A stretch of 64,000 bases of DNA from NCBI RefSeq assembly GCF_000807255.1, contig NZ_CP009268.1, positions 464,384-528,383 of the forward strand. The letters are read 5' to 3'. The DNA comes from Clostridium pasteurianum DSM 525 = ATCC 6013. GTDB lineage: Bacteria; Bacillota; Clostridia; Clostridiales; Clostridiaceae. The notes below the pieces were generated by a model, which saw only the letters and a list, made by a program, of their open reading frames with translations, did no database searches and had not been told where the DNA came from. Shown here one piece after another: positions 51,390-61,909 of this stretch (positions are counted from its first letter, which is position 1; each line of letters opens with the position of its first letter). A program made the position numbers and the translations under genes.

Positions 51390-54092
51390 ATGAAAAATAG
51401 ATATGGATTAGCAAATAAAAATTGGCATAGTATGACTTCTGACGAAGTAATAGGTTGTTTAGAAACTAATGACTTGAAGGGAATAACAGAAAAAGAAGCT
51501 CAAAATAGGATTGAAGAATTTGGTAAGAATCTACTTCCAGAAGGTAAAAAGGAAAGTCCTTTTATAAAGTTTCTAAAGCAGTTTAATGATGTACTTATTT
51601 TTGTACTTCTAGGATGTGCTGTAATAGCAGCTGCTTTAAGGCATTTTGTTGATACAGGAGTAATAATTGGAGTTGTTGTTATAAATGGAGTTATAGGTTT
51701 TTTACAAGAGAATAAAGCAGAAAGAGCTCTTGAAGGAATAAAAAATATGTTATCTCTTAGAGCACATGTAATGAGAGACGGTAAAAGAATAGAAATAGAT
51801 TCAGCAGATTTAGTAGTTGGTGATATTGTTATATTAAATCCTGGAGATAAAATACCAGCAGATATGAGACTTATTAAAACAGTTAACTTAAAAGTAGAAG
51901 AATCAGCATTAACAGGCGAATCTACAGCAGTAGAAAAGAGCGTTGATGTCATTGATGAAAATTCAGTGCTTGGAGATAGAACTAATATGGTCTTTTCTGG
52001 TACTGCAGTTAGTGCAGGTACAGGACTTGGTGTAGTAATAGCAACGGGTAAAGATACTGAAATTGGTAAAATAAATAAAATGCTGTGTGATGTAAAAAAG
52101 ATAACTACACCACTTATTAGACAGACTTCAAAATTTGGTAAAACTATATCAGTTTCTATTGTAATTATCGCCATAGTAGTATATTTCTTTGGAGCATTTT
52201 TTAGAGATTATGGAACAAGTGAACTTCTACTTTCAGTTATAGGACTTGCAGTTGCGGCTATACCAGAAGGACTGCCAGCAATTCTATCCATTATTTTAGC
52301 TATTGGCGTAGAAAATATGGCAAAGAGAAAAGCTATAATACGTAATTTACCGTCAGTTGAAACTTTAGGTTCTGTTTCCGCAATATGTTCTGATAAGACT
52401 GGAACACTTACAAAAAATGAAATGACAGTAAAGGCAGTGGTTACTAGTGATGGTTATTATGAGGTTTCTGGCAGCGGCTATTCACCAAAGGGAGAGATAA
52501 CTGAAAATAATAAAGAAATAAATATAGGAAATGATATTACATTAAAAGATACTCTTTTATGTTTTAAAAGCTGTAATGATTCACATTTAGGGAAAGACAA
52601 TAAGGGTGAATGGATTATTAATGGAGATCCTACAGAAGGAGCCTTACTTACATTAGCAGAAAAGTCTAATGAAAAATTAGAAAATCTTTCTAGAGAAGCC
52701 ACTATACCTTTTGATTCAGAATATAAATATATGGCAACATTAGTTAAAGATAACGGCAAAAATATAGTCTATATAAAAGGAGCTCCAGATAGGTTGTTTG
52801 ATATAGCTGAAAAAGAAGCTAGTAAAAATGGAGAAAAAGGTTTTAACAGAGAATATTGGGAAAAACAAATGAAGAAATTTGCCAGCACAGGAAAGAGAGT
52901 TATAGGTGCTGCTTATAAAAAAGTATCAAAGGACGTAACTTCTATAGATCACGATGATTTAAATGGAGAAATAATATTTTTAGGTCTGGCAGGAATAATT
53001 GATCCACCTAGAGAAGAAGCCATAGAAGCCATAGAAAAATGTAGTGAAGCTGGTATAACAGTAAAAATGATCACTGGAGATCATGTTGATACAGCTAAAG
53101 CTATTGGTAAGCAAATGGGAATCAAGAACGCTGATATGGCTTTAGAGGGAAAAGAAATTGAAGCTATGACTGATAATGAATTGAAAGAAGCTGCTGTCAA
53201 GTACAACATATTTGGAAGAACAAGCCCTAAGCATAAGTTAAGATTGGTGGAAGCAATTCAAAGTCATGGACAAATTTGTGCCATGACCGGTGATGGTGTT
53301 AATGATGCTCCTGCTCTTAAAAGGGCAGATGTAGGAATAGCCATGGGTATAAAGGGGACTGAAGTTACAAAAGATGCTTCAGAAGTGGTTCTTGTAGATG
53401 ATAACTTTAGAACTATTGTCAATGCTGTAGAAGAGGGAAGAAGAGTATATGATAACCTTAAAAAGACAATTCTCTTTATATTGCCTACAAATGGAGCACA
53501 AGCTTTCTTGATAATTGCAAGCATTTTATTTGGAACTCTTATACCGCTTACTCCAGTTCAAGTACTTTGGTTAAACATGGTTATTTCTATAACCGTATCT
53601 ATGGCATTAGCTTTTGAAAAAATGGAAAAGGGAGCTATGAAAAGACCACCAAGAAATTCTAAAGCCCCACTACTTGATAGATATTTTGTATGGAGGATTG
53701 TGTTTGTATCCATACTTATTGGTGGAGTAACCTTACTCATTAATGTTAATCTTATAAATAGAGGTTATGAATTAATGCAAGTACGAACAGTAACACTGCA
53801 TATAATTGTTATTAGCCAAATGTTTCATTTATTCAACAGTAGAAATATAAGAAATTTTGCATTTAATAAAGATTTCTTTTCTAATAAAGCTGCGTTTATA
53901 GTATCTGGAGTTCTTATATTACTACAGCTTTTAATAACATATGTACCTTTTATGAATAAAATTTTCGGTACAGTGCCTATAAAACCATATCAATGGATTT
54001 TGCCTGTACTAATAGGAATTGGAATATTTATCATTGTTGAAATTGAAAAGTTTATAATGAGAAGAATTGATAAATTGATAGAAAAATTTTAA
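51390..54092 (+). CDS. Cation-transporting P-type ATPase, calcium type (P2A)
   Basis: Inner-membrane pump of 900 residues with ten spans. Landmarks: N-terminal cation_ATPase_N (WHSMTSDEVIGCLETND), actuator TGES, PEGLPAI in TM4, phosphorylation ICSDKTGTLTKNE, KGAPD nucleotide site, MTGDGVNDAPAL hinge, and TM6 region LWLNMVISI. The PEGL motif and N domain fit bacterial SERCA-like Ca2+ (possibly Mn2+) exporters. RBS AAGGAGG. A structured RNA element lies about 130 bases upstream. A hairpin terminator follows. Confidence 0.87.
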   Translation: MKNRYGLANKNWHSMTSDEVIGCLETNDLKGITEKEAQNRIEEFGKNLLPEGKKESPFIKFLKQFNDVLIFVLLGCAVIAAALRHFVDTGVIIGVVVINGVIGFLQENKAERALEGIKNMLSLRAHVMRDGKRIEIDSADLVVGDIVILNPGDKIPADMRLIKTVNLKVEESALTGESTAVEKSVDVIDENSVLGDRTNMVFSGTAVSAGTGLGVVIATGKDTEIGKINKMLCDVKKITTPLIRQTSKFGKTISVSIVIIAIVVYFFGAFFRDYGTSELLLSVIGLAVAAIPEGLPAILSIILAIGVENMAKRKAIIRNLPSVETLGSVSAICSDKTGTLTKNEMTVKAVVTSDGYYEVSGSGYSPKGEITENNKEINIGNDITLKDTLLCFKSCNDSHLGKDNKGEWIINGDPTEGALLTLAEKSNEKLENLSREATIPFDSEYKYMATLVKDNGKNIVYIKGAPDRLFDIAEKEASKNGEKGFNREYWEKQMKKFASTGKRVIGAAYKKVSKDVTSIDHDDLNGEIIFLGLAGIIDPPREEAIEAIEKCSEAGITVKMITGDHVDTAKAIGKQMGIKNADMALEGKEIEAMTDNELKEAAVKYNIFGRTSPKHKLRLVEAIQSHGQICAMTGDGVNDAPALKRADVGIAMGIKGTEVTKDASEVVLVDDNFRTIVNAVEEGRRVYDNLKKTILFILPTNGAQAFLIIASILFGTLIPLTPVQVLWLNMVISITVSMALAFEKMEKGAMKRPPRNSKAPLLDRYFVWRIVFVSILIGGVTLLINVNLINRGYELMQVRTVTLHIIVISQMFHLFNSRNIRNFAFNKDFFSNKAAFIVSGVLILLQLLITYVPFMNKIFGTVPIKPYQWILPVLIGIGIFIIVEIEKFIMRRIDKLIEKF

Positions 54093-54106
54093 ATGTTAAT
54101 TATAGC

Positions 54107-54142
54107 TGGCAGTTTCTACAACAAAATTGTAGAGACTGCCAG
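54107..54142 (+). terminator. Hairpin after the P-type ATPase gene
   Basis: Stem CTGGCAGTTTCTACAA / TTGTAGAGACTGCCAG with one mismatch and a four-base loop. Confidence 0.7.
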
Positions 54143-54348
54143 ATTTGGCCTAATATGAGTGAATAAGGCATATGAAAATAAATAGTAAGTCAAAGATGCG
54201 ACGGATATTTTTAATCATGCAAGGAAACAGGTGATCAGGATAGTGAGCTATCTGGGAGTTCTGTTGACACAGTAGGATTCAAAATAGACTAGCATACTGA
54301 CTAGTTATTTATTTGAATGCGCCTAACACAAAATATAGTTTTATATAT

Positions 54349-56019
54349 TTATATTTCCATAATTATTGGTAAAATTATAGGCTTTCTTCCTGTTTTATTA
54401 TATAAGAATATCCCTAAGGTGCGTTTTATATTAGATTTTATTATTGACCATTCTGTAATTTTTTTCTCCATACATGTATCTAACTCAGATTTTACTAGTG
54501 CGGTTGCTTCATTTAATAAATTCCCAGATTCTTTTACATAAACAAAGCCTCTTGTAATGATTTCAGGTCCTGAAATTATACTAGATGACGCTTTATCTAT
54601 TGTAACTACCACTGTTAATATACCATCCTGTGACAAATGTTTTCTATCTCGAAGGACTATATTGCCTACATCGCCTATTCCAAGACCATCTACCATAATT
54701 GATCCTGAAGTGACTGTCCCTGATTTTTTAGCACTGTTTCTGCTTAATTCTAATACCTGACCAGTTTCTAAAACAAATATATTTTTTGAATCCATACCAA
54801 GTTTTTTAGCTAACAATTCATGTTGCTTCAGGTGTCTATATTCACCATGAACAGGCATGAAAAATTTAGGCTTAACTAAGGTATGCATTATTTTTAGTTC
54901 TTCCTGACAAGCATGACCTGAAACATGAACTTCTTCTAGAGCATTATAAATTACTTCTGCTCCCTTCTTAAAAAGTTCATCTATAACTTTGGATATAAGT
55001 CTTTGATTCCCTGGAATTGGTGAAGCAGAAATAATTATTAAATCACCTTTTTCAATAGTGATTTTTTTATGGCTTGAGTATGCAATTCTTGAAAGTGCAG
55101 CCATTGGTTCTCCTTGACTTCCCGTAGTTATAATAGTTACTTTGTCAGAAGGATATTTATTGATATCATCTACACTTATAAGTTGATCTTCAGGTAAATG
55201 CATATAACCTAACTCTATAGCGATATTAGAAATTTTCTCCATACTTCTTCCACTAAAGGCAATTTTTCTTCCATAAGATAAAGAGGAGTTAATAATCTGT
55301 TGAACTCTATTAATATTTGATGCGAAGGAAGCAACAATTACTCTGCCCTTTGCAGTTCCAAAAATTCTTGTTAAGTTTTCTCCTATAATCTTCTCTGAAA
55401 CGGTATAACCTGGGCGTTCAACATTTGTACTGTCTGCCATTAACAGCAGTACTTTTTGCTTTACAAACCTTGAAAAACGCTGAAGATCTATTAATTCACC
55501 ATCTATAGGAGTATAATCTATTTTAAAATCTCCAGTATGAACTATAATACCTTCAGGTGTATGTATAGCTAGTGCACAGGCATCTGATATACTGTGGCAT
55601 GTTCGTATAAATTCAACTCTGAAGTTTTCAGTTTTCACTTCTTCTCTTGGTTTAACTTCAACAAGAGTACAATCAGAAAGCATATTATGTTCTTCCAGTT
55701 TACTTTTTACTAGACCTAAGGTCAATTTTGTTCCATAAACTGGTACATTAAGTTGTTTTAAGATATAGGGGAGTGCACCAATATGATCTTCATGTCCATG
55801 GGTTAAAACAAAACCTTTTACTTTCTCACTATTATTTAACAAGTATGTTATATCTGGTATAACTAAATCAATACCATACATCTCTGTATCAGGGAAAGCT
55901 AAACCACAGTCAATGACAATTATTTCATCAGCATATTCTATAGCTGTAATATTCTTTCCGATTTCTCCTAATCCTCCTAGTGGGATTACTTTTATTTTAC
56001 TCTTATTTTTTTTTATCAT
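54349..56019 (-). CDS. rnj: Ribonuclease J
   Basis: Metallo-beta-lactamase-fold RNase for mRNA turnover and rRNA maturation, 556 residues. Motifs: VIPLGGLGEIGKNITAIEY, FVLTHGHEDHIGALPYIL (zinc site), HTGDFKIDYTP, SFASNINRVQQI, GSQGEPMAALSRI, HVSGHACQEELKIMH and the C-terminal dimer domain. Clostridia often have one RNase J. It is monocistronic and convergent with the P-type ATPase gene. Confidence 0.9.
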   Translation of the reverse strand: MIKKNKSKIKVIPLGGLGEIGKNITAIEYADEIIVIDCGLAFPDTEMYGIDLVIPDITYLLNNSEKVKGFVLTHGHEDHIGALPYILKQLNVPVYGTKLTLGLVKSKLEEHNMLSDCTLVEVKPREEVKTENFRVEFIRTCHSISDACALAIHTPEGIIVHTGDFKIDYTPIDGELIDLQRFSRFVKQKVLLLMADSTNVERPGYTVSEKIIGENLTRIFGTAKGRVIVASFASNINRVQQIINSSLSYGRKIAFSGRSMEKISNIAIELGYMHLPEDQLISVDDINKYPSDKVTIITTGSQGEPMAALSRIAYSSHKKITIEKGDLIIISASPIPGNQRLISKVIDELFKKGAEVIYNALEEVHVSGHACQEELKIMHTLVKPKFFMPVHGEYRHLKQHELLAKKLGMDSKNIFVLETGQVLELSRNSAKKSGTVTSGSIMVDGLGIGDVGNIVLRDRKHLSQDGILTVVVTIDKASSSIISGPEIITRGFVYVKESGNLLNEATALVKSELDTCMEKKITEWSIIKSNIKRTLGIFLYNKTGRKPIILPIIMEI

Positions 56020-56443
56020 TCAATCTCCTATCTGGTAAGAAATTTCATTATTTAAAAATTCTTTACCATTATTATTTAAAATTTGGTATTTATTAATACT
56101 TTTTTAGTATATCCTTAAATATGGTTTTATAAAATTAAAGTTTTTTAACAATGATTATGAAGAATAATCAAATCAGCTTTAAATTTTATATAGTTTATTT
56201 TATACAAAAATTATGTTATTAAATATTAATATTCTTGAAGGGTAAATTTGATTTTTTTCTTTAACAGTATGTGTATCTTTATATTAAAAATACCTGGAAT
56301 AGCCAACATATATTTTCGTCGTTTACTTACTGTATATGAAAAAACTTGAATAGATATAACAACCTGCTTTTAATGATTGAAATCAGTACATTTATGTTCA
56401 TTCATCTTCTTTCATAAATATCATTTAATAGTAACTTAATTAT

Positions 56444-58066
56444 TAATTACCTAGATTTCGTACAAATATAAGACTTATATTTTCATATATTTGCCTGTTA
56501 TTATTTTGTATAATATTCCTTAGTTTTCTATTTATTAAGGCGTAGCCTGTTGGAATAATATAGAAAGTTTAAAAATGGCAATACTAAAAATACTTTAAAA
56601 TAAGTTTCCAATTTTTATTACATTATTTTACTTTGAGCTTAAATATTAAAACTAAGTTGTGTATATCTAGGACCACAGATTGCGTCAGCAATAAGCTGTG
56701 ATAGCCTTGTCATTGATGGAATATTTACATTAATTCCATTGCTAGTTCTTTTAACAAATGCTTTTATGTTACCAATACTTTTGACTAGAACTCTTACACC
56801 TACACGCTCAAGTTTCGTTTCCCGAAGAATCGTTGACTTAAAAGAACTTATAATGTTGTGTGTTATAAATACTAGCCATAAGAAACCATAAATACCATAG
56901 AACTTTGATGTTCTAAGATTCTTTATGTGGTATACATTTTTAACTATTTTAAAGAAAGCTTCTATAGTTTGACGTTTATTATAAAAATGGAATATTTCAA
57001 CTGCACTCATTTCTTTAGCACTGATATTTGTGATAAGTAGAGAGTATTTCAATTTCCCTTTTTTAGATAATGTCTGAACTATAATATACCTAACTTTATT
57101 GATTTGAGGAAGTTCATAAACCCAGACAGCCTCATCGGCTTTATCATATTCTGAGAAAGGTATATCTTTTGCCAAATTTTTAGCTTTAACAGTAGAATAT
57201 CCTTTGGTAACAAATTTTAAATTAGGAATTGAACGTAGTTTCTCAATATTTTCTGCTGAACCAAAACCACTATCAGTTCTTAATATTAAATTACCATTAT
57301 GAACTTTCTCATTGTACTTAGATAGTATAGATTTTAATAAATCATCATAGTGATCAGTACAATGGGCACTCCCTGAATCTAGGATCATTGCTACTGTTTC
57401 GGAGTGCTCACCAGTAAATGCGGCAGCTAGTTGATAGCCACTTTGGTTTTTCTTTTTAGGGAAATACCCTTTTTGAGCTAATTCAAAAGTTTTACCATTT
57501 GCAATTAGACCTGTTTGATCACAGTCTACGACTATACTAGTATGGGTAAAAATTGAACTGCTGTTATTCATAAAAATCTTATGATGTATATCTTGAAGCT
57601 GAATTATACTATCAGAATCAAAACGTGTAAGTAACAAATTAATCTGCGATTGATCTGGAATTGTATCCATACCAAACATATTGGCAGAAAGCTTTTCTAC
57701 AGAAAGTTTTTCATTTATGTCTTTAGTGGTTTCACAGCCAATGACTATGGACATCATAGTAGTTATAAGCTTTTGATACACGGAATATTTTACTTTCTTC
57801 ATCTTAAGTTTAAAGTCTTCAAAGGGCTTGAAAAAGTTCATTTTTAAGCCAAATTGCATAACTGCAACTAACCAAATGGAAGTAGTTTCTTCTTTACAAT
57901 TATCTCGATTAAAGCTAATATTATTCATGTGGATGATACCTGCCTTTCTTGATTTTTGTTGGTAAGAAAATTATACTTTAAGGCTCGGTATTATCCACTA
58001 TTTATTTTTTGGAAACTATTTTATGGAAATTGCTAATGTTTCGTTTGTACGAAACTTAGGTAATTA
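56444..58066 (-). mobile_element. Insertion sequence, IS1380/IS4-like, with 24-bp terminal inverted repeats
   Basis: Left end TAATTACCTAGATTTCGTACAAAT (56444-56467, split here as TAATTACCTAGA and TTTCGTACAAAT) and right end, read on the other strand, TAATTACCTAAG + TTTCGTACAAAC (58043-58066): 21 of 24 match. One transposase gene on the minus strand. Total 1623 bases. Subterminal GTTTCCAA words also occur in inverted orientation inside both ends. A target duplication is not clear. Confidence 0.7.
56639..57928 (-). CDS. DDE transposase (IS1380/IS4-like)
   Basis: Intact 429-residue transposase. Catalytic-core blocks: SIVVDCDQTGLIANGK (first Asp), LILRTDSGFGSAENIE (second Asp) and HFYNKRQTIEAFFKIVKNVYHIKNLRT (Y-x2-R-x3-E type Glu). 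Zygosity to IS1380 is by the VDCDxT and RxDSGF words. The undamaged frame suggests recent insertion. It separates RNase J from the second ars operon. Confidence 0.8.
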   Translation of the reverse strand: MNNISFNRDNCKEETTSIWLVAVMQFGLKMNFFKPFEDFKLKMKKVKYSVYQKLITTMMSIVIGCETTKDINEKLSVEKLSANMFGMDTIPDQSQINLLLTRFDSDSIIQLQDIHHKIFMNNSSSIFTHTSIVVDCDQTGLIANGKTFELAQKGYFPKKKNQSGYQLAAAFTGEHSETVAMILDSGSAHCTDHYDDLLKSILSKYNEKVHNGNLILRTDSGFGSAENIEKLRSIPNLKFVTKGYSTVKAKNLAKDIPFSEYDKADEAVWVYELPQINKVRYIIVQTLSKKGKLKYSLLITNISAKEMSAVEIFHFYNKRQTIEAFFKIVKNVYHIKNLRTSKFYGIYGFLWLVFITHNIISSFKSTILRETKLERVGVRVLVKSIGNIKAFVKRTSNGINVNIPSMTRLSQLIADAICGPRYTQLSFNI

Positions 58067-58361
58067 GAAAAGATTAATTAAATGAAAAAAAGCCTATAGT
58101 TTCTCCATGTGTTTAAATTTTCCCATAAACTTTCCAATCTTATAATTTAACCTTATGATCCTGTAAGAATCTATTGATGATACCATAATAATCCATATTA
58201 ATTATATAATATAAATTATAAATAATCAAACTTAATTACCTATAACTGCTGTAATTTTTTTATGAGTTTCAAATTACGGATTATAGATAAATAATTAATG
58301 GCAATAAAAGAAAAATATGAATACTATAATATATATAGAGAATAATAAATATAATAATTAA

Positions 58362-58437
58362 GTATTGTCAATATAAATAGATTATATTGACAATACATAG
58401 ATATTGGTCTATATTATGTGTATAGATAATTATCTAT
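58362..58437 (+). promoter_or_regulatory. Promoter and double operator of the arsR-arsD-arsA operon
   Basis: Perfect 15-bp arms GTATTGTCAATATAA (58362-58376) / TTATATTGACAATAC (58382-58396) cover the -35 TTGACA (58387-58392); after 17 bases comes -10 TATATT (58410-58415). A second perfect palindrome ATAGATAATTATCTAT (58422-58437) lies just downstream. Two repressor sites flank the start of transcription. Confidence 0.75.
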
Positions 58438-58452
58438 GTAAGAGGTGATTGA

Positions 58453-58776
58453 ATGCGATTAAATTATGCAGAAAACTCTAAAGTTATTAAAGCATTAGCT
58501 GATTCTAATAGATTACAAATAATTGATATACTGTCCTGTGGTGAAAAGTGTGCCTGTGATATATTGGAATATTTTGACTTTACTCAGCCTACACTTTCCC
58601 ACCATATGAAGGTTTTAATGGAATGTGGGATTGTTAATTGTAGAAAAGATGGTTTATGGAGTTATTATTCATTAAATGTTGCTTACTGTAATAAATTAAT
58701 GCTGTTTCTTATGAATCTTATAACGGATACAGATGAATGTATCTGTAAAGATAAAACTAAATGCGAATGCAAATAA
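58453..58776 (+). CDS. arsR: ArsR-family arsenite-responsive repressor (2)
   Basis: Repressor of 107 residues with the metal motif SCGEKCACDILEYF, recognition helix QPTLSHHMKVLMECGIV and wing LWSYYSLN. The tail CICKDKTKCECK is Cys-rich. It differs clearly from the ArsR at 44379 (metal motif ECxCx versus ELCVCE), so two independently acquired ars switches are present. A hairpin follows before arsD. Confidence 0.87.
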   Translation: MRLNYAENSKVIKALADSNRLQIIDILSCGEKCACDILEYFDFTQPTLSHHMKVLMECGIVNCRKDGLWSYYSLNVAYCNKLMLFLMNLITDTDECICKDKTKCECK

Positions 58777-58813
58777 GGCATCTTTGACTTGTTATTTATT
58801 TTCAGATGCCTAA
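58774..58813 (+). terminator. Attenuator-like hairpin between arsR and arsD
   Basis: Stem AGGCATCT / AGATGCCT with a loop of about 22 bases and no long T-run. It may reduce expression of arsDA relative to arsR. Confidence 0.45.
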
Positions 58814-58833
58814 AAGACAAGGAGTGAATGATT

Positions 58834-59208
58834 ATGAAAAAAATGATTATTTTTGAACCGGCTATGTGTTGTTCAACAGGAGTATGCGGACCATCTGTGA
58901 ATCCAGAGTTACTGAGAATTTCTACTGTGATAAACAATTTAAAAAATAAAGGTATATTTATAGAAAGATATAATCTTACTAATAATGCACAAATATTTGT
59001 TGATAATAAAATCATAAATGAAATATTAAATAGTGATGGAGTAGATGTACTTCCAGTTACCATGGTTGACGGTGCAGTAGTAAAAACTAAAGCTTATCCT
59101 ACTAATGAAGAGTTCTGTGAATTCCTTGAAATTACAGAGGATTATTTAAAAGCTAAGATAAAGATTAAAAAACCAAATGATTGTGGATGTAATGATGGAT
59201 GCTGCTAA
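58834..59208 (+). CDS. arsD: Arsenic metallochaperone ArsD
   Basis: Protein of 124 residues that hands arsenite to ArsA. The As(III)-binding cysteines are present (FEPAMCCSTGVCGPSVNPEL), with a vicinal Cys group at the C terminus (DCGCNDGCC). Thioredoxin-like core with TVINNLKNKGI and LPVTMVDG. ATG 58834 is nine bases from AAGGAG; an ATG at 58828 would be too close. Followed after 20 bases by arsA. Confidence 0.9.
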   Translation: MKKMIIFEPAMCCSTGVCGPSVNPELLRISTVINNLKNKGIFIERYNLTNNAQIFVDNKIINEILNSDGVDVLPVTMVDGAVVKTKAYPTNEEFCEFLEITEDYLKAKIKIKKPNDCGCNDGCC

Positions 59209-59228
59209 AAGGGAAAAGAGGTGTTTAA

Positions 59229-60974
59229 ATGTCTAAAAGCTTTGATATAGATAATATTAATTTAACAAAATACTTGTTTTTTACTGGAAAAGGCGGAGTC
59301 GGTAAGACTTCAACAGCTTGTGCAACAGCAGTAGCTTTGGCGGATGAAGGTAAGAAAATCATGCTTATAAGTACTGATCCAGCTTCCAATCTGCAAGATG
59401 TTTTTAACACTGAGCTAAACAATAAAGGGATATCTATAAAAGAGGTTCCCAATTTAGTAGTTGCAAATTTTGAGCCGGAAAAAGCTGCCGCTGAGTACAG
59501 AGAAAGTGTAATAGGGCCTTATCGTGGAAAACTGCCAGAAGTAGTCTTGAAAAATATGGAGGAACAGCTTTCTGGTTCATGTACCGTTGAGATTGCTGCA
59601 TTTAATGAATTCTCAACTTTTATAACCGATGAAAAAGCAGCTGAGGAGTATGATCATATTATATTTGATACAGCGCCAACAGGCCATACCTTAAGAATGC
59701 TTCAGCTTCCTTCTGCCTGGAGTAATTTTATTAGTGAGAGTACACACGGGGCATCCTGTTTAGGGCAGCTTTCAGGCCTTGAAGATAAAAAAGAAGTTTA
59801 TAAAAATGCTGTTAGTAATTTATCAGATAAAGAAAAAACTACACTTATACTGGTATCTCGTCCTGAATCATCACCTTTAAAGGAAGCTGAAAGGGCATCT
59901 AAAGAACTTCAGGATATAGGTGTAAATAATCAGATATTAGTTATTAATGGAGTACTTAAAAATTATGATGACCATCTTTCAAAGGCAATTTTTATAAAAC
60001 AACAAAAAGCTTTAAAGGATATTCCAGCACATTTAAGTAAATTACAAATTTATGAAATTCCATTAAGACCTTATAATATAACAGGGCTTGAAAATGTAAG
60101 AGCTTTTTTAAAGAATGACAATATTAAATATAGTAAAGATACTCTTGGTACTGATAAGGTTCTAAAGCTCAAAGAGGTTATTGATGATTTATATGCTTCA
60201 GAGAAAAAAGTGATTTTCACCATGGGAAAAGGCGGCGTTGGTAAAACCACCATAGCAGCAGCTATTGCTTTAGGTCTTGCTGAAAAAGGTAAAAAGGTAC
60301 ATTTAACTACTACAGATCCAGCAGCACACTTGAAATTTGTTTTAGATGACAGCTATGGTATTACTTTAAGTCATGTGGATGAAAAGAAGGAGCTGGAGAA
60401 GTATAAAGAGGAAGTTTTGACAAAAGCAAAGGAAACTATGAGTAAAGAAGATATAGCTTATATAGAGGAAGATTTAAGATCGCCTTGTACTCAGGAAATT
60501 GCTGTATTTAGAGCTTTTGCAGAAATAGTTGAAAGATCTGAAAATGAAGTTGTGGTTATAGATACTGCACCAACTGGTCATACACTATTATTGCTGGACT
60601 CTACACAAAGCTATAATAAAGAAATACAACGTTCACAAGGAGATACACCAGAATCAGTTAAAAAGCTTTTACCAAAGCTTAAAAATGCCAATGAAACAGA
60701 GGTTATTATTGTAACTTTAGCTGAAGCCACCCCGGTATATGAAGCTATGAGATTGGAAGCGGATTTAAAGAGAGCTGGAATCAACAATAAGTGGTGGATT
60801 ATTAATTCTAGTCTTTTTGCAACTGATACTACTAATGACATTCTCAAGGTGAAAGCAAACAATGAGATAACTTGGATAAATAAAGTAAATCAAATTTCTA
60901 AGGGTAATTTTGCAGTGGTTAAATGGAAAGCTAAAGAAGTAAAAGGTAAAGAGTTATTAGAATTAATTAACTAA
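59229..60974 (+). CDS. arsA: Arsenical pump ATPase ArsA
   Basis: Cytosolic ATPase of 581 residues with two homologous halves, each with a deviant Walker A: FFTGKGGVGKTS (about residue 20) and FTMGKGGVGKTT (about residue 338). The DTAPTGHTLRML and DTAPTGHTLLLL signal-transduction motifs and the metal-site cysteines (GSCTVEIAAF, SPCTQEIAVF, ASCLGQL) are intact. It energises an arsenite channel. No arsB/acr3 gene is in this operon; the nearest is at 44918. Confidence 0.92.
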   Translation: MSKSFDIDNINLTKYLFFTGKGGVGKTSTACATAVALADEGKKIMLISTDPASNLQDVFNTELNNKGISIKEVPNLVVANFEPEKAAAEYRESVIGPYRGKLPEVVLKNMEEQLSGSCTVEIAAFNEFSTFITDEKAAEEYDHIIFDTAPTGHTLRMLQLPSAWSNFISESTHGASCLGQLSGLEDKKEVYKNAVSNLSDKEKTTLILVSRPESSPLKEAERASKELQDIGVNNQILVINGVLKNYDDHLSKAIFIKQQKALKDIPAHLSKLQIYEIPLRPYNITGLENVRAFLKNDNIKYSKDTLGTDKVLKLKEVIDDLYASEKKVIFTMGKGGVGKTTIAAAIALGLAEKGKKVHLTTTDPAAHLKFVLDDSYGITLSHVDEKKELEKYKEEVLTKAKETMSKEDIAYIEEDLRSPCTQEIAVFRAFAEIVERSENEVVVIDTAPTGHTLLLLDSTQSYNKEIQRSQGDTPESVKKLLPKLKNANETEVIIVTLAEATPVYEAMRLEADLKRAGINNKWWIINSSLFATDTTNDILKVKANNEITWINKVNQISKGNFAVVKWKAKEVKGKELLELIN

Positions 60975-60983
60975 AGCCATAAA

Positions 60984-61024
60984 GTCACTACAAAACTGAA
61001 TTAAAAAGTTTTTGTAGTGACTTT
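60984..61024 (+). terminator. Terminator after arsA
   Basis: Stem AAGTCACTACAAAA / TTTTTGTAGTGACTT with a 13-base loop. Confidence 0.75.
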
Positions 61025-61026
61025 AA

Positions 61027-61146
61027 GCTAATGTAGAAGTTGAGATTGTAAATGTTCCTTATGATTTTCAAATAGTTGCAGAGTCCATTGAAGAAAGTGG
61101 GCTGCCACAAAAATTTGCTGAAATGATTATAAATGGAAAAGATTAG
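61027..61146 (+). pseudogene. 3' remnant of an unidentified gene
   Basis: A 39-codon open frame without start or ribosome site ends at TAG 61146: ANVEVEIVNVPYDFQIVAE, then SIEESGLPQKFAEMIINGKD. It reads like the C terminus of a soluble protein, possibly a lost ars-operon gene. The arsA terminator precedes it. Confidence 0.4.
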
Positions 61147-61218
61147 AGTATTCTAGCTATAAACTGGATAAATTTATTGTTCATGTGGATGATATTTAAA
61201 AATTAGTGTAAAAAGCAG

Positions 61219-61247
61219 TTGACAAATATAAACGTTTACATTACAAT
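61219..61247 (+). promoter_or_regulatory. Promoter of long RNA copy B with embedded cre-like operator
   Basis: TTGACA (61219-61224), 17-base spacer, TACAAT (61242-61247). The spacer holds TATAAACGTTTACA (61227-61240), identical to the site in copy A. Confidence 0.8.
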
Positions 61248-61909
61248 AAAAGTATAAAGAAGATTAAAAACTTCTTTATAGCAACCCTAACTCATAAAGA
61301 AAACTAAAAAGTAATAAGATAGTTTAAAGAGTTAGTAAATCTAAAAGCACTTAATAGTAGGAAGCTTATAAGTAAAACAAAAGTAGATATAATTAAATAT
61401 CTATAGATGTAAACTGTGAGAAGATTACTGGAAAATGCTATGAACGTTTGATTTAAGAAAATGTTCAGAAAAACTAGAAAAACATTTAGCAATGTTTGAC
61501 TATAGTAAATGCAGAAGTCAGATATAGAGAATCTGATTGAGGAATCTAAAAGTAAATACGTAATAAAAGATGTAAAGGATATTTTTAGTATAATACAATA
61601 AAATAGAAACGCTGATAATAATCTTATCAGAAGATTCTATTGAAAGGTAGAATATGAAACAGCCTAGCATAATATTAGTTATTTATTTAAGATACCTTAA
61701 TGCAGGAGTATAGAATAATATTTATAAATGTTAAAGAAAACAGGTAAATATAATTGTAAAGACATATGTATAGATTAGTACACTATATTAACTTAATTAT
61801 TTTATTAATCAATATATAATATATCGAAGAAGATTGTATTTAAAGAAAGTAAAAATAGTAAATTTTTATAGTGTAATGCACATTATAAAAAAATAACTAA
61901 AAAAGGGTG

